Source of the DNA: Pseudomonas fluorescens
GTDB taxonomy: Bacteria; Pseudomonadota; Gammaproteobacteria; Pseudomonadales; Pseudomonadaceae
Length of the DNA stretch: 64,000 bases
Reading direction: 5' to 3'
Assembly (NCBI GenBank): GCA_902825215.1
Contig: LR782234.1
Span: 3,286,001 to 3,350,000, forward strand
Of this stretch, positions 34,580 to 43,181 are shown piece by piece; position 1 is the stretch's first letter, and each line of letters starts with the position of its first letter. The position numbers were made by a program, and so were the translations under genes. A model generated the notes under the pieces. It was not told the origin of the DNA and did no database searches. It was given only the letters and a program-made list of their open reading frames with translations.

Positions 34580-34987
34580 CTACTGCGAATTGACTAGATT
34601 GAACCAGCTATGCACTGTGATTTCGGGATGAGGTGCCCCCGGATCCGGCGGTGTAACGCGCATTTTCATATTCAATACGGCAATGGCTTTTTTTGAAGTT
34701 TTATCGATAAAAGTTCCGACGCCACCTTCAAAAGGTTCATATAAATACTCGTAAGCCTCGCCGTCGCTTACAACATATTTTGCCGTGACCTTACCGAAAG
34801 GAAGATGGCCACTGTTGAGGGCCAGCAAAACCGTGAGCTTTCTAGTGAGCCTTGCCGGTCCTTTCAGGTATATGTCTGCTTCGACTTCGGAGGGGCGGAA
34901 ATCAAGAAAGAACCTGTCGATTTCCAAAGGTTCTTGTCCCTCAATAACTACGCCCGCATCGCCTTCGGCTCCGTTCTTCGTTTTCAT
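34580..34987 (-). CDS. Small protein of unknown function, paralogue 2
   Basis: 135 residues from ATG 34987, with AAGGA nine bases upstream. No signal peptide. Shares with paralogue 1 the blocks GPARLTRKLTVLL, YEYLYEPFEGGVGTFID, AVLNMKMRVTPPDPGAPHPE and VHSWFNLVN. Identity is low overall (roughly a third by eye), whereas the flanking Phd segments are almost identical. Function unknown. Confidence 0.7.
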   Translation of the reverse strand: MKTKNGAEGDAGVVIEGQEPLEIDRFFLDFRPSEVEADIYLKGPARLTRKLTVLLALNSGHLPFGKVTAKYVVSDGEAYEYLYEPFEGGVGTFIDKTSKKAIAVLNMKMRVTPPDPGAPHPEITVHSWFNLVNSQ

Positions 34988-35097
34988 CTCAGATATCCTT
35001 TGTTAATCAGGTTGTGTGTTGAACGAAAAGGCTGGGATTCGGCAAAGCCATCATTCGACCTTACGTTATCGAATGAAGCTCCTCCTTTGTTTTCACG

Positions 35098-35121
35098 TCT
35101 ACTGTCAAACCTTACAGTTGA
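35098..35121. promoter_or_regulatory. Candidate operator palindrome 2
   Basis: TCTACTGT - 8 bases - ACAGTTGA, about 110 bases upstream of paralogue 2; seven of eight arm positions pair. Same motif and spacing as at 34179. The remaining sequence between paralogue 2 and the dehydrogenase gene (34988-35267) holds no gene. Confidence 0.5.
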
Positions 35122-35267
35122 CGTCACGGCTCGTTAGTGATCCATTCAAACAAATGGGAACAAGGATTTCTTGAGTGACTGGCACGGGCTTAAATCTGCA
35201 GGCATTCAGGCGTATAACCTGTACAGACTTTTTGATCTGCATGCAGACATCAACACGGGGTAGCGAC

Positions 35268-36893
35268 ATGACCACAGCAAACATCCTTGGCAACCTGTTC
35301 CCTTCTGTCAGCGACATCCCGGAAAAATACCGTCTCGACGCTCAGGTCGAGCAACGCGAATACCTCGTCGACGGTGAACTGCGCCGCTGGGACGGCCCGC
35401 TCGCGCAAGTGCGCAGCCCGGTCTATCTGCAGGGTGCCAACGGCGATGAACAAGTGATTCTCGGCAGCACACCGCTGCTCGACGCTGAAACCGCCCTCAC
35501 CGCCCTCGATGCTGCCGTCCGCGCCTACGACCGCGGTCAGGGCCTGTGGCCAACCATGCGCGTGGCCGAGCGCATCCAGCATGTCGAAGCATTCCTGCGG
35601 CGCATGCGTGAGCAACGCGAAGCCGTGGTGAAACTGCTGATGTGGGAAATCGGCAAGAACCTCAAGGACTCGGAAAAAGAGTTCGACCGCACCTGCGATT
35701 ACATCGTCGACACCATCAATGCGCTCAAGGAACTCGATCGCCGCTCCAGCCGTTTCGAACTGGAGCAGGACACTCTCGGTCAGATCCGCCGCGTACCGCT
35801 CGGTGTTGCGCTGTGCATGGGCCCTTACAACTATCCGCTGAACGAGACGTTCACCACGTTGATACCGGCGCTGATCATGGGCAACACCGTGGTGTTCAAA
35901 CCGGCCAAGCTCGGCGTGCTGCTGATCCGCCCGTTGCTTGAAGCCTTCCGCGACAGTTTCCCCACTGGCGTGATCAACGTGATCTACGGCAGCGGCCGTG
36001 AAACCGTCAGTGCGCTGATGGCCAGCGGCAAGATCGACATCTTCGCCTTCATCGGCACCAACAAGGCCGCCAGCGACCTGAAAAAACTCCACCCAAAACC
36101 GCACCGCTTGCGTGCCGCGCTGGGCCTGGATGCGAAGAACCCGGGGATCGTCCTGCCGGAAGTCGATCTGGATAATGCCGTCAGCGAAGCGCTTACCGGT
36201 TCGCTGTCGTTCAACGGCCAGCGCTGCACCGCGCTGAAAATCCTCTTCGTTCACGAAGACGTGGTCGACAGCTTCATCGAAAAATTCAACGCCAAATTGG
36301 CCACGCTGAAACCGGGCATGCCGTGGGACAGCGGCGTGGCGCTGACGCCGCTGCCGGAGTCGGGCAAGGTCGATTATCTGCATGGGCTGGTCGCCGATGC
36401 GCGCAGCAAGGGTGCCGAAGTGGTCAACCCCAATGGTGGCGAGGCCCGCGCGTCATTCTTCTACCCGGCGGTGCTGTACCCGGTGAACCCGCAGATGCGC
36501 GTCTACCAGGAAGAACAGTTCGGCCCGGTGGTGCCGATCGTGCCGTATCGTCACCTCGATACCGTGATCGACTATGTACTGGAGTCGGACTTCGGCCAGC
36601 AGTTGAGCATTTTCGGCACCAACCCGGTGGCGGTCGGTCGGCTGGTCGACACCTTCGCCAACCAGGTCGGGCGGATCAACCTCAACGCCCAGTGCCAGCG
36701 CGGCCCGGATACCTACCCGTTCAACGGCCGCAAGAATTCTGCCGAAGGCACGCTGTCGGTCCATGATGCGTTGCGGGTGTTCTCGATCCGTACGCTGGTG
36801 GCGACCAAGTTCCAGGAGAGCAACAAGGCTCTGATCAGCGAGATCATTCGCGGACGTGATTCGAGTTTCCTGACCACCGATTACATCTTCTGA
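35268..36893 (+). CDS. NADP-dependent glyceraldehyde-3-phosphate dehydrogenase-like aldehyde dehydrogenase
   Basis: 541 residues from ATG 35268; the open frame upstream to 35175 is not needed. ALDH fold with MGPYNYPLNETFTTLIPALIMGN (cofactor and active-site region), FKPAKLG, and catalytic Cys in FNGQRCTALK (about residue 320). It would oxidise glyceraldehyde 3-phosphate or a similar aldehyde to the acid with NADP. Oddity: where most ALDHs have the general-base Glu in ELGGK, this one has ALGLDAK, so Ala replaces Glu; this may be a trait of the subfamily. Monocistronic. Confidence 0.82.
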   Translation: MTTANILGNLFPSVSDIPEKYRLDAQVEQREYLVDGELRRWDGPLAQVRSPVYLQGANGDEQVILGSTPLLDAETALTALDAAVRAYDRGQGLWPTMRVAERIQHVEAFLRRMREQREAVVKLLMWEIGKNLKDSEKEFDRTCDYIVDTINALKELDRRSSRFELEQDTLGQIRRVPLGVALCMGPYNYPLNETFTTLIPALIMGNTVVFKPAKLGVLLIRPLLEAFRDSFPTGVINVIYGSGRETVSALMASGKIDIFAFIGTNKAASDLKKLHPKPHRLRAALGLDAKNPGIVLPEVDLDNAVSEALTGSLSFNGQRCTALKILFVHEDVVDSFIEKFNAKLATLKPGMPWDSGVALTPLPESGKVDYLHGLVADARSKGAEVVNPNGGEARASFFYPAVLYPVNPQMRVYQEEQFGPVVPIVPYRHLDTVIDYVLESDFGQQLSIFGTNPVAVGRLVDTFANQVGRINLNAQCQRGPDTYPFNGRKNSAEGTLSVHDALRVFSIRTLVATKFQESNKALISEIIRGRDSSFLTTDYIF

Positions 36894-36989
36894 GCCGCTT
36901 TATCGGGGCCTGATCGAAAGTCGTCAAGCGCCCGGCCCATCAGTGTCTACACTGATGCCAGCACTGTGCTGGATGCCGGGAGCTCGACC

Positions 36990-37349
36990 ATGCTCGATTA
37001 CTTCGCGTTAGGCGTGTTGGTGTTTGTTGGGCTTGTGCTGTTCTACGGGATCATTGTCCTGCACGACATCCCCTATGAAATTGCCGTGCACCGCAACCAC
37101 CCGCATCAGGATGCGATCCATGCCACGGGCTGGGTCAGTCTGTTCACCCTGCATGCGCTCTGGCCGTTTTTGTGGATCTGGGCAATGGCCTATCGCGAAG
37201 ATCGCGGCTGGGGTTTTGGTGACGGCCAGTCCGTGCAAAACCATGTGGTTCGCCTGGAACAACAGGTGATCGACCTGCAAAGTCGCCTTGAACGACTCGA
37301 AGCGCTGACGGCCACTGCCGCGCCCGCCCCGCATAACCGGGGGGGCTGA
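36990..37349 (+). CDS. DUF3302 inner-membrane protein (YiaW-like)
   Basis: 119 residues from ATG 36990 with GGGAG upstream. Two membrane helices (YFALGVLVFVGLVLFYGIIVL and WVSLFTLHALWPFLWIWAMAY) with a conserved HDIPYEIA-HRNHPHQDAI between, and a short C-terminal coiled coil. Same pairing with an HlyD-type protein as E. coli yiaW-yiaV. Probably part of an efflux unit; five bases before the next gene. Confidence 0.85.
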   Translation: MLDYFALGVLVFVGLVLFYGIIVLHDIPYEIAVHRNHPHQDAIHATGWVSLFTLHALWPFLWIWAMAYREDRGWGFGDGQSVQNHVVRLEQQVIDLQSRLERLEALTATAAPAPHNRGG

Positions 37350-37354
37350 GCCTC

Positions 37355-38314
37355 ATGGACCTGCTGCTGATCCTCACGTACGCCGCGTTCTGCGTCGCCC
37401 TGTTCAAGATCTTTCGTATCCCGTTGAACAAATGGACGGTGCCCACCGCCGTGCTGGGCGGCATCCTGCTGATCGGCGCATTGATCTTCACGATGAACTA
37501 CAACCACCCGTACTCGGAGGTGGCGCGCACTTATTTCGTTTCAGTGCCGGTGATTCCAGTCGTCAGCGGCCAGGTGATCGACGTACCGGTGAAGGGTAAC
37601 GAGCCGCTGGAAAAAGGCGATGTGCTGTTTCGCATCGACCCCACGCCGTTTGCAAACCGGGTGAAATCGCTGAAAGCACAATTGGTCGCGGCCAAAGGTG
37701 ATCGCTACCGCATCACCGAACTGATCCGGCGCAACTTCGGCACCCAGCGTGAACTGGATGCCGCCATTGCTCGCACCGATGACTTGCAGGCGCAACTGGA
37801 TAACGCGCAGTTCGAACTGGACAACACCACCGTCCGCGCGCCGAGCAAAGGTTTTGTCACCCATGTTTCGTTACGCCCGGGGATGATGGCGAGCAAGTTG
37901 CCATTGCGTCCGTCGATGGTGTTCATTCCCGAGGAAGGCCAATATTTTGCCGCTTGGATGCGCCAGAACAGTCTGCTGCGCCTGACCGTCGGCGACGAGG
38001 CGGAAGTGGCATTCGACGGTATTCCCGGCAAGGTCTTCGCCGGGCGGGTGAAAAATGTCATCGCCGTGATTGCCGAAGGTCAGGTGCAACCGTCCGGCAC
38101 GTTGATCGGCTATACCGGTTCACCGCCGGCTGGCCGGGTGCCGGTGATCATCGAAATCACCGATCCGGCCTTCGCTCAGTACAGCAAACAGATGCCGGGC
38201 GGTGCTTACGGGCAAGCCGCGTTGTACAGTCAGCACTTCCACCATATCGGTGCGATGCGCAAAATCCTCCTGCGTATGGCAGCATGGATGAATTACATTT
38301 TCCCGTTCCACTGA
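37355..38314 (+). CDS. HlyD-family membrane fusion protein (YiaV/AaeA-like)
   Basis: 319 residues. N-terminal membrane helices (LLLILTYAAFCVALFKIF and WTVPTAVLGGILLIGALIF), biotinyl-lipoyl-like motif (VIPVVSGQVIDVPVKGNEPLEKGDVLFRIDPTPF), a short helical hairpin and a beta-barrel domain. It should bridge inner membrane and periplasm for the FUSC-type pump encoded next. Confidence 0.9.
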   Translation: MDLLLILTYAAFCVALFKIFRIPLNKWTVPTAVLGGILLIGALIFTMNYNHPYSEVARTYFVSVPVIPVVSGQVIDVPVKGNEPLEKGDVLFRIDPTPFANRVKSLKAQLVAAKGDRYRITELIRRNFGTQRELDAAIARTDDLQAQLDNAQFELDNTTVRAPSKGFVTHVSLRPGMMASKLPLRPSMVFIPEEGQYFAAWMRQNSLLRLTVGDEAEVAFDGIPGKVFAGRVKNVIAVIAEGQVQPSGTLIGYTGSPPAGRVPVIIEITDPAFAQYSKQMPGGAYGQAALYSQHFHHIGAMRKILLRMAAWMNYIFPFH

Positions 38315-38342
38315 TCTGAACCGAGATGACGAGAGGCTTGCA

Positions 38343-39416
38343 CTGAGTACTTACAGCACCCATCGACTTCCGCCCCTGCTGCGCCGGATCTTGCGCCCTT
38401 TATTGGACCCGTATCGCCGTTACCGCCACGCCCGGCTGATCCACGCGGTGCGCGTAGCCCTTGGTTTGCTGGCGACGATTCTGCTGACCACCGGCATCAA
38501 CCTGCCCCACGGCGAATGGGCCTCGGTGACCATGCTGGTGGTGATCGGCGGCCTGCAACACCACGGCAATATCGGCAAAAAAGCCGCCGAGCGCGCCACC
38601 GGAACCCTGATCGGCGCCGCAGTCGGCTTGGCCCTGGTGGCGCAACACGCGTGGCTGGGCATGCCGTGGCTGACCTATTTTGCGATGGCCGTGGTCTGCG
38701 GATTTTTCTCCTATCACGCCATCGGCAAGGGGGGTTACACCGCCCTGCTCTCGGCGATCACCGTGTTCATCGTCGCCGGGCATGGCGACAACCCGATCAC
38801 CGATGGTTTGTGGCGCGGCGTCGATATCCTCATCGGCATTGCCCTCGCCCTGGCCTTCTCATTCGCCCTGCCGCTGTACGCGGTGTATTCGTGGCGCTAC
38901 AACCTCGCTGATGCGCTGCGCGACTGCGCCACGGTGTATGGACGCATCATCAGCGGCCAGCCCGTCAGCGCCGACGAGCATTTGCGTTTGATGAGCCGTC
39001 TCGGCGCGGTGATGGTGCAGTTACGCTCGCTGATGCCTTCGGTGTCCAAGGAAGTGAAGATTTCCATGACCGAACTCGACGCGATCCAGCGCAACCTGCG
39101 CATGTGCATCAGCACGCTGGAAATCCTCGGCAATACCCGACCGGATGCCAACGATCCAGAGGCCATGGCACATTTGCAATCAGCGCTCAAGGCCGAGCAC
39201 CGGCAGATTCGCGTGCAACTGATCGGCATGGCCCGCGCCTTGAAAAGCGGCGCCACCAGTCGCCTCGACAGGCCACTGGACTTGCCGGAAGCCAACCTCG
39301 AGGCGCCGGTCTACAGCGCTCTGGACGGTTATCGCTTGTTGACCCGGCAACTGGCGGCCAACATCGCTGAGATGCGCCAGCGCCTGGCCAAATCCGCCCC
39401 GCGCTGGAACATCTGA
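38343..39416 (+). CDS. FUSC-family aromatic-acid-exporter-like protein, probable CTG start
   Basis: 357 residues if read from CTG 38343 (LSTYSTHRLPPLLRRILRPL), seven bases after GAGAGG; no ATG, GTG or TTG is in frame with a ribosome-binding site upstream of the conserved region. The first standard start, TTG 38391, lacks such a site. About six membrane segments in the N-terminal half (VALGLLATILLTTGI; MLVVIGGLQHHGNIGKKAAERATGTLIGAAVG), then a helical cytoplasmic region, as in FUSC exporters. Forms the pump with the HlyD protein. Confidence 0.85.
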   Translation: MSTYSTHRLPPLLRRILRPLLDPYRRYRHARLIHAVRVALGLLATILLTTGINLPHGEWASVTMLVVIGGLQHHGNIGKKAAERATGTLIGAAVGLALVAQHAWLGMPWLTYFAMAVVCGFFSYHAIGKGGYTALLSAITVFIVAGHGDNPITDGLWRGVDILIGIALALAFSFALPLYAVYSWRYNLADALRDCATVYGRIISGQPVSADEHLRLMSRLGAVMVQLRSLMPSVSKEVKISMTELDAIQRNLRMCISTLEILGNTRPDANDPEAMAHLQSALKAEHRQIRVQLIGMARALKSGATSRLDRPLDLPEANLEAPVYSALDGYRLLTRQLAANIAEMRQRLAKSAPRWNI

Positions 39417-39419
39417 GTT

Positions 39420-40313
39420 TTACTGCGCGGCCAGTCGCCGCGCTTTGAACCCCCAGCCTTGCTGCATGCCGGCGGCGGCCAGCAGAATCGCCGCCACGCC
39501 GACCCATTGCAGGATTTCCAGGCGATGGCCGAAGGCGAACCAGTCAACGAAGATCGCCGCAATCGGGTAGATAAACGACAGTGCGCCAGTCAATGCGGTC
39601 GGCAACTTCTGAATAGCGCCGTACAGCAGCACATACATCAAACCGGTATGAACAATGCCCAACGTCACCAGACTGGCCCAGGCACTGGGTGCTTGCGGCA
39701 ACGCACTGAAATGCGCGAACGGCGCCAGCAGCAGAACGCCGGTGCAGACCTGAATCAACGCAATCAGGTGCGGCGGTGTGCCGGTCAGGCGCTTGATGAT
39801 CAGCGCAGCAATCGCATACAGCAACGCCGCGCCCAAGGCCAACGCGATGCCCAGCAGGTAATCGTTGCCGCTCTCGCCTTGCGTGCCGTGGGCACTGACG
39901 ATGGCCAACATGCCCATGAACGAAACCGCCAGCCAGAACAGCTTTTGCACGGTGATCCTTTCGCCCAGAAACAACGCCGCCAAGCCCACCAGCATGAACG
40001 GCTGCACGTTATAAACCGCAGTGCCGATGGCAATCGACGCACGAGAATACGAGGCGAACAACAGCACCCAGTTGCCGACGATCGCCATGCCACTGAGTAC
40101 CGCGAGCAAAAACGTAGCGCGGGTCAGAATACCCGGACGCAGAAAACCGAACGCTGCGCAGATCAACAGCAAAGTGCCGGCGCCGAACACGCAACGCCAG
40201 AACACCACGTCGAGCACCGGTTGCCCGGAGACCAATACAAACCAGCCGATGGTCCCGGATATCAGCATGGCGGCGGTCATTTCCAGCGAGCCGCGACGCA
40301 AGGTTTTGTCCAT
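39420..40313 (-). CDS. EamA-family (DMT) exporter
   Basis: 297 residues from ATG 40313, preceded by GGGAG. Ten membrane segments in two EamA repeats (AMLISGTIGWFVLVSGQPVL... and GIALALGAALLYAIAALIIKRL...), conserved GERIT and PIAAIFVDW motifs. Exports amino acids or other small metabolites in this family. Divergent from an Lrp-type regulator 148 bases away, which is the usual arrangement for control of amino-acid exporters. Confidence 0.9.
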   Translation of the reverse strand: MDKTLRRGSLEMTAAMLISGTIGWFVLVSGQPVLDVVFWRCVFGAGTLLLICAAFGFLRPGILTRATFLLAVLSGMAIVGNWVLLFASYSRASIAIGTAVYNVQPFMLVGLAALFLGERITVQKLFWLAVSFMGMLAIVSAHGTQGESGNDYLLGIALALGAALLYAIAALIIKRLTGTPPHLIALIQVCTGVLLLAPFAHFSALPQAPSAWASLVTLGIVHTGLMYVLLYGAIQKLPTALTGALSFIYPIAAIFVDWFAFGHRLEILQWVGVAAILLAAAGMQQGWGFKARRLAAQ

Positions 40314-40461
40314 TTCAATCTCCCGAAGGGTTAGCGAAAGCATGGCAAAAGTATGCCAAGCACGCCGGGCGCTGCTCCAGCGCAAAAGACAGGCTAAACT
40401 GCGAATCTGCCTTTTTTATCGAGGGTCATTCATTGAAATGGCCTAATAGCGGAGTTAGCCC

Positions 40462-40899
40462 ATGACTGACGATATCGATCAGATGCTTATCAGCGCCTTG
40501 ATGGAAGACTCGCGCCGCTCGCTCAAGGCGTTGGCGCAGATCAGCGGGTTGTCCTCGCCCAGCGTCGCCGAGCGCTTGCGCCGCCTGGAAGAACGCGGCG
40601 TGCTCAAGGGCTACACCGTCGAGATTGACCCGAAGCACTTTGGCTACCAGTTGCAGGCGATCGTCCGGGTGCGGCCATTGCCTGGGCAATTGCAGGAGGT
40701 GGAGCGACAAATTCTGTCGATCCCTGAATTCACCGAGTGCGACAAGGTGACCGGCGAAGACTGCTTCATCGCGCGCCTGCACGTGCGCTCGATGGAACAG
40801 CTGGACACCCTGCTCGACCGGCTCAATACCCTGGCGGAAACCAACACGGCGATCGTCAAGAAAACCCCGGTCAAGCGCCGGTTGCCGCCGATGGCCTAG
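40462..40899 (+). CDS. Lrp/AsnC-family regulator
   Basis: 145 residues, ATG with CGGAG upstream. N-terminal helix-turn-helix (LMEDSRRSLKALAQISGLSS, about residues 12-50) and a C-terminal RAM/AsnC ligand domain (LPGQLQEVERQILSIPEFTECDKVTGEDCFIARL). Divergent from the EamA exporter, which it likely controls. Confidence 0.93.
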   Translation: MTDDIDQMLISALMEDSRRSLKALAQISGLSSPSVAERLRRLEERGVLKGYTVEIDPKHFGYQLQAIVRVRPLPGQLQEVERQILSIPEFTECDKVTGEDCFIARLHVRSMEQLDTLLDRLNTLAETNTAIVKKTPVKRRLPPMA

Positions 40900-40957
40900 A
40901 TGTTTTTTGTGATCATTCGGCGTAGATTCTGATTTTTCGCGGCTAAGGACTGGCGCT

Positions 40958-41287
40958 ATGAAAATTCAGGCAATGCTGCTGGCAGCCATGCTGCTCGGCG
41001 GTTGTGGCACGATTCAGACGGTGGCACGTAACGATCAGGCCATCGTAGACGGGCTGAAGGAACAAAAAAGCTATTGCGGCGCGGTGCCGAGAATCTACAG
41101 CGGCCTCGCCTACGACTTCTGTACGCTGAACGCTCCCCTGGCTTCAGGCATTGACCCTGATGACCACCGCAACGCGGCCATTCCGGTGGTACTGGTAGAC
41201 GCCGTCGTCTCCGGCGCGCTCGATACCCTGCTGCTGCCCTACACGATTTACCGCCAGCAAGTGGATGGCAGCATCGTCATCAACTGA
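40958..41287 (+). CDS. YceK/YidQ-family lipoprotein
   Basis: 109 residues with lipobox LLGGCGTIQT (Cys about 16) and the family pattern RIYSGLAYDFCTLNAP, and VDAVVSGALDTLLLPYTIYRQ. Small lipoproteins of unknown function; follows the regulator by 58 bases. A terminator follows. Confidence 0.9.
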   Translation: MKIQAMLLAAMLLGGCGTIQTVARNDQAIVDGLKEQKSYCGAVPRIYSGLAYDFCTLNAPLASGIDPDDHRNAAIPVVLVDAVVSGALDTLLLPYTIYRQQVDGSIVIN

Positions 41288-41310
41288 GCCGGCACTTTCC
41301 TGCAGACGAT

Positions 41311-41336
41311 AAAAAACCCGCCGAAGCGGGTTTTTT
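41311..41336. terminator. Bidirectional terminator between convergent genes
   Basis: AAAAAACCCGC - CGAA - GCGGGTTTTTT, an 11-bp stem with A- and T-runs on each side, lying between the YceK gene and the convergent YccA gene. Confidence 0.95.
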
Positions 41337-41352
41337 ATTGCAGCCATTACGC

Positions 41353-42024
41353 TCAGTCGTCGCGGCTCATGATGCCGAAGATCTGCAGCAGGCTGACGAA
41401 CAGGTTGTAGATCGATACATACAGGCTGATGGTCGCCATGATGTAGTTGCGCTCGCCGCCGTGGATGATGGCGCTGGTCTGGAACAGGATGCACACCGAC
41501 GAGAACAGCACGAAACCTGCGCTGATCGCCAGTTGCAGGCCGCTGATCTGGAAGAAGAAACTCGCCAGCGTGGCACCCAGCAACACGAAGAAACCGGCAG
41601 TGATGAAACCACCGAGGAAGCTCATGTCCTTGCGGGTAATCAGCACGTAGGCCGACAGACCACCGAACACCAGTGCGGTCATCGCGAACGCCGAGCTGAC
41701 CACTTCAGCGCCGCCCTGCATGCCCAGGTAACGGTTGAGGATCGGGCCGAGCAGGAAACCCATGAAACCGGTCAACGCGAAGGCCGATACCAGGCCCCAC
41801 GCGGAATCACGGAGTTTGTTGGTGAGGAAGAACAGCCCGTAGAAGCCGATCAGCACCACGAAGATATTCGGGTAGCCGACCCGCATCTGCTGCGCGACGA
41901 AAGCCATCACGCCGCTGAATGCGAGGGTGAGCGCCAGTAGGCCGTAAGTGTTGCGCAGGACGCGGCTAACCTCTAGCTGCTCAGCCTGCACGCTGTTATT
42001 AACTGCGTAATCCTGTTCGCGCAT
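41353..42024 (-). CDS. Bax inhibitor-1/YccA-family membrane protein
   Basis: 223 residues with seven membrane helices (TYGLLALTLAFSGVMAFVAQ ... ISLYVSIYNLFVSLLQIFG). C-terminal pair of Asp (IMSRDD) as often seen. YccA proteins modulate FtsH proteolysis in E. coli; the Bax-inhibitor family is a calcium/proton channel type. Start ATG 42024 has caggag upstream. Confidence 0.92.
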   Translation of the reverse strand: MREQDYAVNNSVQAEQLEVSRVLRNTYGLLALTLAFSGVMAFVAQQMRVGYPNIFVVLIGFYGLFFLTNKLRDSAWGLVSAFALTGFMGFLLGPILNRYLGMQGGAEVVSSAFAMTALVFGGLSAYVLITRKDMSFLGGFITAGFFVLLGATLASFFFQISGLQLAISAGFVLFSSVCILFQTSAIIHGGERNYIMATISLYVSIYNLFVSLLQIFGIMSRDD

Positions 42025-42101
42025 GGCGACACTCCTGTTGGTTTGAAACGTTCAGTCGCAAAGATCATAACAGACGCTCTGTAACAAGCCATGCAGAGAG
42101 T

Positions 42102-42129
42102 TTGACAGTGTGTTTCATTCAGGTATTAT
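42102..42129 (+). promoter_or_regulatory. Sigma-70 promoter of the tRNA-Ser gene
   Basis: TTGACA (42102-42107), 16-base spacer, TATTAT (42124-42129), ending 17 bases before the mature tRNA. Confidence 0.85.
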
Positions 42130-42146
42130 GGCGCCCGCAACGCAAC

Positions 42147-42234
42147 GGAGGTGTGGCCGAGTGGTTTAAGGCAACGGTCTTGAAAACCGTCGACTGTAAC
42201 AGGTCCATGAGTTCGAATCCCATCGCCTCCGCCA
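42147..42234 (+). tRNA. tRNA-Ser (anticodon TGA)
   Basis: 88 bases including the encoded CCA. Acceptor GGAGGTG pairs with CGCCTCC; the anticodon arm is ACGGT - CTTGAAA - ACCGT with TGA as anticodon; the long variable arm (CGACTGTAACAGGTC region) is typical of tRNA-Ser; T-arm GTTCGAATCCC. Confidence 0.97.
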
Positions 42235-42240
42235 TATTTG

Positions 42241-42285
42241 GTACCGACAAAGCCCTGATCATTCAGGGCTTTGTCGTTTCTGGCA
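42241..42285 (+). repeat. Direct repeat L next to tRNA-Ser (contains tRNA terminator)
   Basis: 45 bases from GTACCGACAAAGCCCTGATC to CGTTTCTGGCA. Matches 44950-44994 at 43 of 45 positions. Includes the hairpin GACAAAGCCCTGA/TCAGGGCTTTGTC (42246-42275). The two copies bound the PAAR/lipase segment. Confidence 0.85.
42246..42281 (+). terminator. Terminator hairpin of tRNA-Ser
   Basis: A 13-bp perfect stem GACAAAGCCCTGA (42246-42258) and TCAGGGCTTTGTC (42263-42275) with a four-base loop, followed by GTTTCT; the T-run is short. Confidence 0.75.
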
Positions 42286-42456
42286 GGCTCAAAAATTTTC
42301 TCCTTGAAAGAAGCGTTCCATAACTTTTAGGGACGAGCTCCACAATCATAATGATTGGCCCCCTTCTCCGGCGTCCCGCCCAACGAAATTCGCGTCCACC
42401 TCAAAACCTACTACCGTTACCCGGCAACCCTCCCTCGCGCAACCAAGGAGATGGCG

Positions 42457-42603
42457 ATGTCGAAATCAGGCGGCAGTAAAAGTGGTTCAGTACCAGCAAG
42501 TAAATCGGGTGGCTCGAAAGCGCCGCCGGTAGCAAATCTGCCAAGCAAAACAGGGAAGCCCTCGGGAGACGGCCGCGGTAACGCACCGCCTAAAGGCAAG
42601 TAA
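42457..42603 (+). CDS. Small Ser/Lys/Gly-rich protein
   Basis: 48 residues from ATG 42457, six bases after AAGGAG (an ATG at 42451 touches that site). The product MSKSGGSKSGSVPASKSGGS and onward is low-complexity and basic, with no membrane segment. Function unknown; the good ribosome-binding site is the main reason for calling it. Confidence 0.5.
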   Translation: MSKSGGSKSGSVPASKSGGSKAPPVANLPSKTGKPSGDGRGNAPPKGK

Positions 42604-42659
42604 ATTCTTGCGATGGGTTGGCTGCTCTCATAATTCCTTGCTTCGGTGCTATCTAAAAG

Positions 42660-43181
42660 CTAGGGATTTTTGAATATCTGCTCTCGCATTTTCGTGGCTG
42701 GAATGATCAATGACTTCGTGTAATAGGTTTTATAGCCATACGCGGTAATGCGTACCTTGCAGGGTATGAGAGCTTTATTGACTAGAAGCGGCCGGACGGC
42801 TTCGTAATCATTCAGATCGAGTTGCGTCCCATCGGGTCTTGTATTGTAAAAAACAAGTTCTGACGTGAAAGTGTAATTTGGTCTGGTTTGGCTGATCGCA
42901 TTCACCAGACCTTCAGCCTTTATATTGATTGAATGCTCGGACGAAAAATCCATATCGCCGTCTAACGAGCAGATCAGCGTTGGTGTGAGCTGATTAGAGT
43001 TTTCGAAATCATTGAATGCGTTAACCAAATCTATTGTTGAAGTGAATTTCACAGTAAAAAGATTATTCAGCCCTAATTCAAAAGACGAAAAAGTTAGGTC
43101 TGCGGGAGGGATGTTGGCTGTTTTTACACAGCCAGCGCAGAGAAGTAATGTCAGGTAAACGAAGCCGCGATATAGATTCAT
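42660..43181 (-). CDS. Lipoprotein, putative immunity protein to the lipase
   Basis: 173 residues. Signal peptide with lipobox LLCAGC (Cys about 18), so periplasm-facing. No known domain recognised. The start overlaps the stop of the lipase gene by four bases. By analogy with type VI secretion lipase effectors (Tle) and their periplasmic Tli lipoproteins, it is probably the cognate immunity protein. AT-rich. Confidence 0.7.
   Translation of the reverse strand: MNLYRGFVYLTLLLCAGCVKTANIPPADLTFSSFELGLNNLFTVKFTSTIDLVNAFNDFENSNQLTPTLICSLDGDMDFSSEHSINIKAEGLVNAISQTRPNYTFTSELVFYNTRPDGTQLDLNDYEAVRPLLVNKALIPCKVRITAYGYKTYYTKSLIIPATKMREQIFKNP

Noticed and set aside
42147..42285. Phage or integrase attachment site at tRNA-Ser
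   Set aside because: The duplicated 45 bases begin after the tRNA and no integrase gene is seen, so a formal att site is not supported; kept only as direct repeats.
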